A DNA stretch of 5,495 bases. Origin: Halothiobacillus neapolitanus (GTDB lineage: Bacteria > Pseudomonadota > Gammaproteobacteria > Halothiobacillales > Halothiobacillaceae). How positions within the stretch are numbered: the first letter of the stretch is position 1; every line of letters begins with the position of its first letter. The notes under the pieces were generated by a model. That model did no database searches, was not told where the DNA came from, and saw only the letters and a program-made list of their open reading frames with translations. The stretch spans positions 1-5,495 of the forward strand of contig DYLI01000059.1 of NCBI GenBank assembly GCA_020722165.1, given 5' to 3'. Position numbers and translations under genes: made by a program. Below, piece after piece: positions 1-5,495 of this stretch.

Positions 1-46
1 TTGCTTGCACAAAGAAAGTCACCAAAGAAATGCACCCCAACGATGC

Positions 47-59
47 TGCCCTTCGGGCA
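47..59. repeat. Short perfect hairpin TGCCC-TTC-GGGCA
   Basis: A five-base-pair perfect stem with a three-base TTC loop. There is no T-run immediately after it on either strand, so it does not look like an intrinsic terminator. It is the leftmost of four hairpins in this spacer. Confidence 0.5.
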
Positions 60-96
60 AGCCACGAACCAAGCCGCAAAAGCGAGGCCGTCCCGA

Positions 97-114
97 CGCG
101 ACATCCATGTCGCG
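97..114. repeat. Palindrome CGCGACATCCATGTCGCG
   Basis: Eight bases pair perfectly with eight bases around a central CC (in practice a seven-pair stem with a four-base TCCA loop). The core CATCCATG is shared with the palindrome at 127-142, while the outer arm bases differ in a compensated way. This suggests selection or propagation as a folded unit rather than as linear sequence. No T-run follows on either strand. Confidence 0.6.
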
Positions 115-126
115 GCGGAACTAAAT

Positions 127-142
127 GCGCCATCCATGGCGC
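127..142. repeat. Palindrome GCGCCATCCATGGCGC followed by TTTT
   Basis: A seven-base-pair perfect stem around a central CC, sharing the CATCCATG core with the palindrome 29 bases to its left. On the plus strand it is followed directly by TTTT (143-146). It could act as a weak terminator for a plus-strand gene lying left of the window. A repetitive palindromic element is equally possible. Confidence 0.6.
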
Positions 143-218
143 TTTTACCTCACTTTTGCAGCTCGGTTCGCGGCAGCATCGAAAAGGGGAAGTGAAACCC
201 AAACCAAAATCCAAATCC

Positions 219-231
219 GCGCCTTTGGCGC
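219..231. repeat. Short hairpin GCGCC-TTT-GGCGC
   Basis: A five-base-pair GC-only stem with a TTT loop. It has the same GCGCC/GGCGC arms as the palindrome at 127-142 but a different centre. It is the first stem met by transcripts leaving the minus-strand ABC-F gene, about 40 bases past its stop codon. No clean U-run follows in that direction, so a terminator role is only possible. Confidence 0.45.
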
Positions 232-272
232 AAATGTCCATCAAACCTTCGTTTTGCCTACGAAAAAAATAC

Positions 273-2171
273 TCAGTCTCCCAGCTCATCCGCCAACAAC
301 AACCACCTTTCCTCCACTTCAGCCAAAGCCGCATCCACCTGTGTTTTCTGCGCCAAAGTCTGCATCAAGCGCGCCTTGTGCGCCTCCTCGTAAATCGCCG
401 CCTCACTTAAGGCTGCACTCAACGCCGTCTGCTCGGCACTCAAGCGCGCCACGTCTGTCTCCAGCTTGGCCAAAGCCTGACGCATCGGCTGCTGTTTTTT
501 GCGCAACTCGGCATCCAACCTACGCTTGTCCTTGCGCGCCGCTGCACTGTTTTCCGGCTCGGCTTCCTCGCCCTCAGGCTGCACACGCACCTTGTCCAAG
601 GCCTCCTGCTCGGCCAACCAGCGGGGATAGTCGTCCAGGCTTTCTTCAAATTCAGTCACTTTGCCGCCACGCACCATCCACAAACGATCCGTCGTCGCAC
701 GCAGCATGTAGCGGTCATGCGACACAATCACCATCGCGCCCTCAAAATCCTGCAAGGCCAGCGCCAGCGCATCGCGCATTTCCAAATCCAGGTGGTTGGT
801 TGGCTCATCCAAGAGCAAAAGATTCGGCTTTTGATACACCAACAGCGCCAACACCAAACGCGCTTTTTCCCCACCCGAAAACGGCGTTATCGGCGCCAAA
901 GCCATATCGCCGACAAAAGCAAAACTGCCCAAATAATCGCGCAACACCTGCTCGGCCACTTGCGGATGCTCGTGGCGCAAATGCTCCAGAGCCGACCATT
1001 CCGGGCGCAACTGCTCCACCTGATGCTGCGCAAAATAGCCGATACGCAACTCTTGAGCGGGTACGCGCTCACCCGAAAGCGGCGCAATATCGCCCGCCAA
1101 CAACTTAATCAGCGTCGATTTACCCGCCCCATTCACCCCCAGCAAACCAATCCGATCACCCGGTGCCAAGGAGAACTTCACTCCCGAAAAAAGCGCTGTC
1201 CCGCCATACCCCCCACTCACGTTATTCAGCTGCAACAGCGGATGCGGCAATTTATCCGGCGTGCGCATTGAGAACGTAAACGGCGAATCCGCATTCACCG
1301 CCGCCACCAACTCCATACGCTCCAAAGCCTTCACCCGGCTTTGCGCCTGCCGCGCCTTGCTCGCCTTGGCCTTGAAACGCTCGACAAAACTCTTGATATG
1401 CGCCACTTCGCGCTGCTGCCGCAAATACGTCGCCTGCTGTCCCGCCAAGCGCTCGGCGCGCAGGCGCTCAAACGCGCTGTAATTGCCACTGTAAAGATTC
1501 ACCGCACCCTGCTCGAAATGAATCACATGCGTACACACACCATCCAAAAAGTCACGATCATGCGAAATCAGCAACAAACTGCCGCGATAAGACTTCAACC
1601 AGCCCTCCAGCCAAACCACCGCCTCCAAATCCAAATGGTTGGTCGGCTCATCCAACAGCAACAAATCCGAACGACACATCAACGCCCGCGCCAGATTAAG
1701 CCGCATCCGCCAGCCGCCGGAAAACGAAGCAACTTCGCGCAACTCCTGCCCTGGCAAAAAGCCCAAGCCATGCAGCAAACGCGCCGCATGACTCGGCGCG
1801 TCATAACCGCTAATCGCATCAAACTGCCCATGCAACTGCGCCAAACGCAAACCATCATCAGCAGCTTCAGCGACCAATAATGCCGCCTGCACCGCGCGCA
1901 ACTCTTCGTCACCATCCAGCACATACTCCAGCGCCGGGCGCGGATCGGCAGGGGTTTCCTGTGCCACGTGCGCCACCACCCACTCACGCGGAAAGCTCGC
2001 CTCGCCCGCATCCGCGCCCAGCTCGCCGCGTAATAACGCAAAAAAGCTCGACTTGCCGCAGCCATTCGCCCCCGTCACCCCCACACGCTGGCCGGGGTAA
2101 ACCTGAAAACTCGCCTCACTAAACAACAACTTTGCGCCGCGACGCAGCGCCAACCCGGAAACCTGAAGCAT
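273..2171 (-). CDS. yheS: ABC-F family ATPase, YheS type
   Basis: This is a cytoplasmic ABC-F protein with two fused ATPase domains and no membrane segments. The family acts on the ribosome, with the interdomain arm reaching the tRNA site, rather than in transport; the precise job of YheS is less settled. The protein has 632 residues, close to about 637 for E. coli YheS. Domain 1 shows Walker A GANGCGKS (34-41), signature FSGGW (150-154), Walker B LLLLDEPTNHLD (170-181) and switch His in SHDRD (203-207). The charged helical arm lies at about 235-290. Domain 2 shows Walker A GVNGAGKS (345-352), signature FSGGEKARL (431-439), Walker B LLLLDEPTNHLD (451-462) and SHDRY (484-488). A Lys/Glu/Ala-rich C-terminal coiled coil follows (about 545-630). 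Both catalytic glutamates are intact, so both sites look active. The ATG is preceded by AGGA at 2177-2180, five bases upstream. The gene is divergent from the lipoprotein gene. The subfamily is assigned from motif and length agreement. Confidence 0.93.
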   Translation of the reverse strand: MLQVSGLALRRGAKLLFSEASFQVYPGQRVGVTGANGCGKSSFFALLRGELGADAGEASFPREWVVAHVAQETPADPRPALEYVLDGDEELRAVQAALLVAEAADDGLRLAQLHGQFDAISGYDAPSHAARLLHGLGFLPGQELREVASFSGGWRMRLNLARALMCRSDLLLLDEPTNHLDLEAVVWLEGWLKSYRGSLLLISHDRDFLDGVCTHVIHFEQGAVNLYSGNYSAFERLRAERLAGQQATYLRQQREVAHIKSFVERFKAKASKARQAQSRVKALERMELVAAVNADSPFTFSMRTPDKLPHPLLQLNNVSGGYGGTALFSGVKFSLAPGDRIGLLGVNGAGKSTLIKLLAGDIAPLSGERVPAQELRIGYFAQHQVEQLRPEWSALEHLRHEHPQVAEQVLRDYLGSFAFVGDMALAPITPFSGGEKARLVLALLVYQKPNLLLLDEPTNHLDLEMRDALALALQDFEGAMVIVSHDRYMLRATTDRLWMVRGGKVTEFEESLDDYPRWLAEQEALDKVRVQPEGEEAEPENSAAARKDKRRLDAELRKKQQPMRQALAKLETDVARLSAEQTALSAALSEAAIYEEAHKARLMQTLAQKTQVDAALAEVEERWLLLADELGD

Positions 2172-2353
2172 ATTTTTCCTGTTTTGTTACATCGTTCCGA
2201 TCAATTCGGTGACGCATGGTAAAGGGGCACGCTCCTACGTCAAATTTGAACGTGTATCTTTGTCAGCATGGTTTAGAAAAAAAGCATTTTTTTAATTATT
2301 GGGTTAGGCTTAAGGTTGGATTGTTCGACATCAACTCTAAAGAGGCAACCATC
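2172..2353. promoter_or_regulatory. Divergent spacer with A7/T7 inverted repeat, presumed promoters
   Basis: This 182-base spacer separates two divergent genes and must hold a promoter for each, but I could not find a -35/-10 pair with good spacing. Visible elements are TTGTCA at 2260-2265 (five of six with TTGACA), TTTAAT at 2291-2296 (five of six with TATAAT, but 25 bases from that -35-like box, which is too far) and a perfect A7-GCA-T7 inverted repeat at 2277-2293. The A and T tracts are centred about 10 bases apart, roughly one helical turn. The right end carries AGAGG at 2341-2345, eight bases before the lipoprotein ATG, which favours that start over the in-frame ATG at 2216. Confidence 0.4.
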
Positions 2354-3010
2354 ATGAAAGCTCGCATTGTTTTACTTCCTGCATTAATCGCTGCACTTGC
2401 TCTTGGCGGGTGCGCATCGACCCAGCAAGCCGTTCAAGACAACCCTAATACATCGATAGGTGCTGGCCTCGGTGCTGTCGGTGGAGCCCTCATTGGCAGC
2501 GGTGTCGCAGGAAAAGGACGACGCACAGAAGGTGCTGCCATTGGAGCCGTTGTAGGTGCGCTGGCTGGTGGTGTAATCGGTAACCGCATGGATGAACAGG
2601 AACGTGCTTTGCGTCAGTCCTTAGCCAACAACAACGTGGATGTCGAACGTCGCGGCGATAACATCGTGCTGGTTTTCCCCGACAACATCACCTTTGCTAC
2701 TGGCAGCTCGCAAGTCAAGCCAGAGTTCAGAAGCGCGTTAGACGACGTGGCTCAGTCTCTGCAACAATACCCCAACACGCGCATTCAAATTGCGGGGCAT
2801 ACCGACAATGTTGGCTCGTCCAATACCAACCAGCGCCTGTCCGAGGACCGGGCTTTCAGCGTACGCAATTATTTAAGCATGCGTGGTGTATCTAATCAGC
2901 GCATGTCAGCGGTGGGCTACGGTTCAAGCTATCCGGTCGCCAGCAACAACACCGCATCAGGGCGTGCACAAAATCGCCGCGTGGAAATTACTATCCAGCC
3001 GACCCAATAA
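2354..3010 (+). CDS. YiaD-like OmpA-family lipoprotein with glycine zipper
   Basis: This is a predicted outer-membrane lipoprotein that tethers the envelope to peptidoglycan. The start at 2354 gives 218 residues (E. coli YiaD has about 219) and places a classic lipoprotein signal at the N terminus: basic MKAR, a hydrophobic core, then lipobox LGGC with the lipidated Cys at residue 20. Residue +2 is Ala, not the Asp that retains lipoproteins in the inner membrane. Residues about 35-77 are two Gly/Ala-rich glycine-zipper segments ending in GNRMDEQE. From about 105 comes an OmpA C-terminal domain with HTD (149-151) and RLSEDRA (161-167). Asp151 and Arg166 match the pair that holds diaminopimelate in this family. 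The end, AQNRRVEITI, is typical. An upstream in-frame ATG at 2216 would bury the signal peptide and is rejected. The gene is apparently monocistronic, with a strong terminator directly after it. Its specific function is unknown. Confidence 0.9.
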   Translation: MKARIVLLPALIAALALGGCASTQQAVQDNPNTSIGAGLGAVGGALIGSGVAGKGRRTEGAAIGAVVGALAGGVIGNRMDEQERALRQSLANNNVDVERRGDNIVLVFPDNITFATGSSQVKPEFRSALDDVAQSLQQYPNTRIQIAGHTDNVGSSNTNQRLSEDRAFSVRNYLSMRGVSNQRMSAVGYGSSYPVASNNTASGRAQNRRVEITIQPTQ

Positions 3011-3032
3011 CGTCCAGGCTGCATCAATATCG

Positions 3033-3055
3033 ACCCGCCGCTGGCGGGTTTTTTT
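3033..3055 (+). terminator. Rho-independent terminator after the lipoprotein gene
   Basis: ACCCGCC (3033-3039) pairs with GGCGGGT (3043-3049) around a GCT loop, and the T-run covers 3049-3055. It begins 22 bases after the lipoprotein stop codon. On the minus strand the same stem is not followed by a T-run (it continues CGATATTG), so it should terminate efficiently only rightward. It ends eight bases before the last base of the convergent radC gene. Confidence 0.93.
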
Positions 3056-3063
3056 ATGCGCAC

Positions 3064-3738
3064 TCAAATGATGCCACGCTCAGCCAAGGACACCGGCTCA
3101 CCATCGCCCACCACAAAATGATCAAGCAAACGTACATCCAGCAAGGCCAGCGCATCACGCAAACGGCGGGTAATCGCTTCATCGGCCGCGCTTGGCTCCG
3201 CCACACCAGAAGGATGGTTGTGCGCCACAATCAAAGCTGCCGCGTTGTGCTGCAAGGCGCGGCGCACCACTTCACGCGGATGCACACTGGCTTCTGCAAT
3301 CGAACCCAAAAACATCTCCTCCGCCGCCAGTAAGCGGTGACGGGTATCCAAAAAAAGCACCAGAAACACCTCGCGCGGCTGATCACGCAAGCGCGCCGAC
3401 AAATACGCACGCACCGTTTCCGGCGAGCTAAACGCCTCACCGCGCTCCAGACTTTCGCGCATGTGGCGGCGCGCCATTTCCAGCACGGCCTGCAACTGCG
3501 CATACTTGGCATCGCCCAAGCCCAAGCCGGTACAAAACTCCGTGCGTGTGGCTTTCATCAAGGCACGCAGGCCGCCGAAGGTAGTCAATAGCTCACGCGC
3601 CAAATCCACTGCCGATTTCCCTGTCACCCCGGTACGCAGAAAAATGGCCAGCAATTCGGCATCGGATAACGTGGACGCACCATGCTTAAGCAGTTTCTCA
3701 CGCGGCCGTTCATCTTCCGGCCAATCGGTAATTGCCAT
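3064..3738 (-). CDS. radC: RadC family JAMM/MPN domain protein (UPF0758)
   Basis: This is a 224-residue RadC-family protein, full length for the family. The N terminus has the characteristic DWPEDERPREKLL (5-17) and LSDAELLAIFLRTG (24-37). A helix-hairpin-helix-like segment follows around GLGLGDAKYAQLQA (71-84). The C-terminal half is a JAB/MPN metalloprotease-like domain with a complete JAMM set: Glu123 in PREVF, then HNHPSGVAEPSAAD (173-186) giving His173, His175, Ser183 and Asp186. Zinc binding is expected from these residues. Despite the name, a role in DNA repair has been questioned, and the biochemical activity is not established. The in-frame upstream sequence hits a stop without another start, so the ATG at 3738 is firm, although the ribosome site is weak (GAGA-like). 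It converges with the lipoprotein gene and diverges from the toxin-antitoxin/coaBC operon. In E. coli radC also sits beside coaBC. Confidence 0.95.
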   Translation of the reverse strand: MAITDWPEDERPREKLLKHGASTLSDAELLAIFLRTGVTGKSAVDLARELLTTFGGLRALMKATRTEFCTGLGLGDAKYAQLQAVLEMARRHMRESLERGEAFSSPETVRAYLSARLRDQPREVFLVLFLDTRHRLLAAEEMFLGSIAEASVHPREVVRRALQHNAAALIVAHNHPSGVAEPSAADEAITRRLRDALALLDVRLLDHFVVGDGEPVSLAERGII

Positions 3739-3821
3739 TCTTTTCTCACAGGTTTAAGTTTGCTGACGAGTGTAGCCATGACCCGTTAAACTGCACACAT
3801 GGTTTTTTTGGAGGCTGCACG
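3739..3821. promoter_or_regulatory. Divergent spacer between radC and the antitoxin gene
   Basis: These 83 bases must drive radC leftward and the antitoxin-toxin-coaBC genes rightward. No strong sigma-70 pair is visible; the best rightward guess is CTGACG (3763-3768) with TTAAAC (3786-3791), 17 bases apart, and both boxes are poor. I found no convincing operator palindrome, although type II antitoxins often bind their own promoter. A clear ribosome site, GGAGG at 3810-3814 after a T7 run, lies seven bases before the antitoxin ATG and fixes that start. Confidence 0.4.
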
Positions 3822-4058
3822 ATGAATACATCCACAATGAATTTTACCGAAGAGGCTTTACTGCTTCCCGTTGAAGCGCGCATTGCCTTGGTGGATAAAT
3901 TGCTTGAGAGCATCAACCCGCATGGAGGCCAAGCTCTGGACGCATTCTGGGCCGAAGAAGCGGATAAGCGTGCCATTGAAATTGAGTCGGGTGCTGTTCG
4001 CGCTTTGAATGGTGAAAAAGTCTTCGCTCAAATCCGTCAACGTCTGGCAGGCGCATGA
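3822..4058 (+). CDS. Type II antitoxin, putative addiction module component (PF09720-like)
   Basis: This is a 78-residue acidic protein resembling the addiction-module component family (TIGR02574/PF09720), small antitoxins that neutralise an adjacent RelE/ParE-type toxin. The N-terminal helix contains LLLPVEARIALVDKLLESI (13-31), the usual LPxxERxxLxxxLLxSL-like pattern. Next come FWAEEADKRAIEIESG (42-57) and a C-terminal EKVFAQIRQRL (65-75), both typical. The start is set by GGAGG at 3810-3814; an in-frame ATG at 3837 (residue 6) has no comparable site. It is the first gene of the operon and overlaps the toxin by four bases (ATGA), the usual layout for coupled synthesis. GC is 51% over 3841-4020 by hand count, lower than the neighbouring coaBC (68% over 4621-4800), which would fit acquisition of the pair. 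In the family the antitoxin, alone or in complex, commonly represses its own promoter; that is inferred here. Confidence 0.85.
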   Translation: MNTSTMNFTEEALLLPVEARIALVDKLLESINPHGGQALDAFWAEEADKRAIEIESGAVRALNGEKVFAQIRQRLAGA

Positions 4059-4363
4059 ACTTCGTCTTTCACCCCGAAGCCGAGCGTGAACTCAATTCGG
4101 CCGTTGAGCATTACGAACATATTCAGCCCGGCCTAGGGTTGCTATTTCTTGAAGAAGCCTACGCCGCCGTTGAGCGCATCTGCGCCTACCCGCAAGCCTG
4201 GGCACGCTTGTCCAAACTCACGCGCCGCTGCCTGACCCAGCGCTTTCCCTATGGCGTTATTTATCAATTGCTAAACGACCAGATACTGATTCTGGCCGTA
4301 GCGCACCTAAACCGCATCCCCGGTTACTGGAGTGAGCGCATCAAGACCCGACCCACAGCATGA
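4055..4363 (+). CDS. RelE/ParE superfamily toxin
   Basis: This 102-residue protein has the full pattern of the RelE/ParE toxin superfamily (PF05016). It shows FHPEAERELNSAVEHYE (5-21), GLGLLFLEEAYAAVERI (26-42), then YPQAW (45-49), CLTQRFPYGVIYQL (59-72), LILAVAHLNRIPGYW (78-92) and a terminal ER. The RFPY...AVAH.NR.PGYW series is standard for toxins paired with PF09720 antitoxins. RelE members cleave mRNA on the ribosome and ParE members poison gyrase; the sequence alone does not decide which applies, and this protein's target is unknown. It appears intact, so it is probably functional or kept neutralised. The ATG lies within the antitoxin stop (ATGA, 4055-4058) with only a weak AGG three bases upstream, so translational coupling is likely. 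Its own stop overlaps the coaBC start in the same way. Confidence 0.88.
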   Translation: MNFVFHPEAERELNSAVEHYEHIQPGLGLLFLEEAYAAVERICAYPQAWARLSKLTRRCLTQRFPYGVIYQLLNDQILILAVAHLNRIPGYWSERIKTRPTA

Positions 4364-5495
4364 CCCTGCACAACAAACACATCCTCTTAGGCATTTCCGG
4401 CGGCATTGCAGCCTACAAAGCTTGCGAACTTACTCGCCGCCTGCGCGACGCGGGGGCGGAAGTGCGCGTGGTTATGACTGAAAACGCCACGCGCTTCGTC
4501 ACCCCGCTAACCCTGCAAGCGCTTTCCGGCAACCCGGTGCGCGTGTCGTTATGGGATGAAGCCCACGAAGCCGCCATGGGGCATATCGAACTGGCGCGCT
4601 GGGCAAACGCTATTCTTATCGCCCCGGCCAGCGCCGACGTGATGGCGCGCCTCGCCGCTGGCATGGCCGATGACCTGTTGAGCACGCTTTGTCTGGCCAG
4701 CGAAGCACCATTGCTGCTCGCTCCGTCCATGAATCGGGTCATGTGGGCGCACCCCGCCACCCAAGCCAATGTGCAGACACTCATCCAGCGCGGGGCGCGC
4801 ATTCTCGGCCCAGCCTCCGGCGAGCAAGCCTGCGGTGAAGTCGGGGTAGGACGCATGTTGGAGCCGATGGAGCTTCGTACTCAGCTCCACGCAATCCTTA
4901 CTCCGCAAGCACAAACGCTCAACGGCAAGCGCGTGGTCATTACCGCCGGAGCCACCCGTGAAGCGCTCGACCCAGTGCGCTTTATCAGCAACCGCAGCTC
5001 CGGGCGCATGGGCTACGCCGTCGCGACAGCCGCCCGCAATGCTGGCGCTGAAGTGGTGCTCATTAGCGGCGTGACCAACCTGCCCGCTCCCCAAGGTATT
5101 AGGCGCATCAGCGTAGAAACGGCCTTGCAAATGCGCGAGGCCGTGCATCGAGCCATGCCCTGCGACATCTTTATTGCCACCGCCGCCGTGGCCGACTACC
5201 GCCCCGCTGAACCGGCGCTGCAAAAAGTCAAAAAACACGCCGACACATTCACCTTAGAGCTGGTGAAAAACCCCGACATCCTCAGCGAAGTCGCCGCATT
5301 GGCACAACGCCCCTTCAGCGTAGGTTTTGCCGCTGAAACCGAGCATCTTGTAGCGCACGCCCGTGCCAAGTTGCAGCGAAAAAACCTCGACATAATTGCC
5401 GCCAACCTAGTAGGTGAAGGCTTGGCCTTTGACCAAGCCGACAACGCCTTAACCGTAATGTGGGCGGATGGGCAGATCGAACTGGCACAAGCCGA
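4360..5495 (+). CDS. coaBC: CoaBC: phosphopantothenoylcysteine decarboxylase / phosphopantothenate-cysteine ligase (3' end cut off)
   Basis: This bifunctional cytoplasmic flavoprotein (Dfp) performs two successive steps of coenzyme A synthesis: CTP-dependent joining of cysteine to 4'-phosphopantothenate (CoaB), then FMN-dependent decarboxylation to 4'-phosphopantetheine (CoaC). The window contains 378 of roughly 400 residues, and the frame is open to the right edge. CoaC: SGGIAAYK (13-20), catalytic His75 in MGHIEL, PASAD (89-93), PSMN with Asn125, and the active-site loop SGEQACGEVGVGRM with Cys158. CoaB: ITAGATREALDPVRFISN (194-211) with key Asn211 (Asn210 in E. coli), SSGRMG (213-218), AAVADYRP (275-282), KVKK (289-292), KNPDI (303-307) and GFAAETE (322-328). 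All key residues are present, so it should be active. The start matches E. coli in length and position, but no Shine-Dalgarno is visible before it. It overlaps the toxin stop by ATGA (4360-4363), implying translational coupling. Confidence 0.97.
   Translation, partial: MTLHNKHILLGISGGIAAYKACELTRRLRDAGAEVRVVMTENATRFVTPLTLQALSGNPVRVSLWDEAHEAAMGHIELARWANAILIAPASADVMARLAAGMADDLLSTLCLASEAPLLLAPSMNRVMWAHPATQANVQTLIQRGARILGPASGEQACGEVGVGRMLEPMELRTQLHAILTPQAQTLNGKRVVITAGATREALDPVRFISNRSSGRMGYAVATAARNAGAEVVLISGVTNLPAPQGIRRISVETALQMREAVHRAMPCDIFIATAAVADYRPAEPALQKVKKHADTFTLELVKNPDILSEVAALAQRPFSVGFAAETEHLVAHARAKLQRKNLDIIAANLVGEGLAFDQADNALTVMWADGQIELAQA

Larger units (their letters stand above)
1..272. 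other. Non-coding, hairpin-rich spacer downstream of the ABC-F gene
   Basis: I see no convincing gene here. The stretch holds four short perfect inverted repeats (47-59, 97-114, 127-142, 219-231) listed separately. An open frame running from the left edge to 195 gives a low-complexity, basic peptide with no recognisable domain, and it reads straight through the palindromes, so I do not call it. The A-run at 263-269 gives the minus-strand gene a U7 run four bases after its stop codon, but no stable stem precedes it. I therefore cannot call a standard intrinsic terminator for that gene. The density of hairpins suggests a dispersed repetitive extragenic element, which is inference until copies are found elsewhere in the genome. 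Confidence 0.6.

Noticed and set aside
1..195. Possible partial gene entering from the left edge
   Set aside because: It runs through several palindromes, has no recognisable domain and has basic low-complexity composition. It is better explained as repeat DNA.
97..231. CRISPR array suggested by repeated palindromes
   Set aside because: The repeated units are only 13-18 bases, differ in their arms, are unevenly spaced and have no unique spacers of constant length.
263..272. Intrinsic terminator for the ABC-F gene using the U7 run just after its stop
   Set aside because: No stable GC-rich stem lies immediately upstream on the minus strand, so the T-run alone does not support a terminator.
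125..1108. Long plus-strand open frame (327 codons) antisense to the ABC-F gene
   Set aside because: The product is a Pro/Ala/His-rich low-complexity sequence with no domain, and it lies opposite a gene with complete ABC-F motifs. It is a by-product of codon bias on the other strand.
2216..2353. Upstream in-frame ATG that would lengthen the lipoprotein by 46 residues
   Set aside because: It would place the signal peptide and lipobox internally, there is no clear ribosome site at 2216, and AGAGG at 2341-2345 sits correctly for the ATG at 2354.
4549..5238. Minus-strand open frame (229 codons) antisense to coaBC
   Set aside because: It lies fully opposite a coaBC frame in which every catalytic motif is intact. 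The product is Gly/His-rich with no recognisable family, as expected for a shadow frame in GC-rich DNA.

Overview
The window looks like chromosomal DNA from a proteobacterium, most likely gammaproteobacterial, although a betaproteobacterium cannot be excluded. The evidence is a YheS-type ABC-F protein with close motif agreement to the enterobacterial one, a YiaD-like glycine-zipper/OmpA lipoprotein, and radC next to coaBC (dfp), a neighbourhood also known from E. coli. Base composition is moderately GC-rich, and genes are tightly packed on both strands. I cannot name a genus.

Layout: positions 1-272 hold no convincing gene but contain four short perfect hairpins, two of which share a CATCCATG core. 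Positions 273-2171 (minus) encode a complete YheS-like ABC-F ATPase. A 182-base divergent spacer follows, with an A7-GCA-T7 inverted repeat. Positions 2354-3010 (plus) encode an outer-membrane OmpA-family lipoprotein that ends in a textbook intrinsic terminator. radC (3064-3738, minus) converges on that terminator. An 83-base divergent spacer separates radC from a plus-strand operon of three genes joined by two ATGA overlaps: a PF09720-type antitoxin (3822-4058), a RelE/ParE-type toxin (4055-4363) and coaBC (from 4360, running off the right edge).

Most genes are ordinary housekeeping: ribosome-associated ATPase, envelope lipoprotein, RadC-family JAMM protein and coenzyme A biosynthesis. The one arrangement deserving attention is the toxin-antitoxin pair lying between radC and coaBC. 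The essential CoA gene starts inside the toxin's stop codon and has no Shine-Dalgarno sequence of its own that I can see. Its translation, and probably much of its transcription, would then depend on the toxin-antitoxin operon. I found no CRISPR array, tRNA, rRNA, insertion sequence or evidence of a wholly new system.
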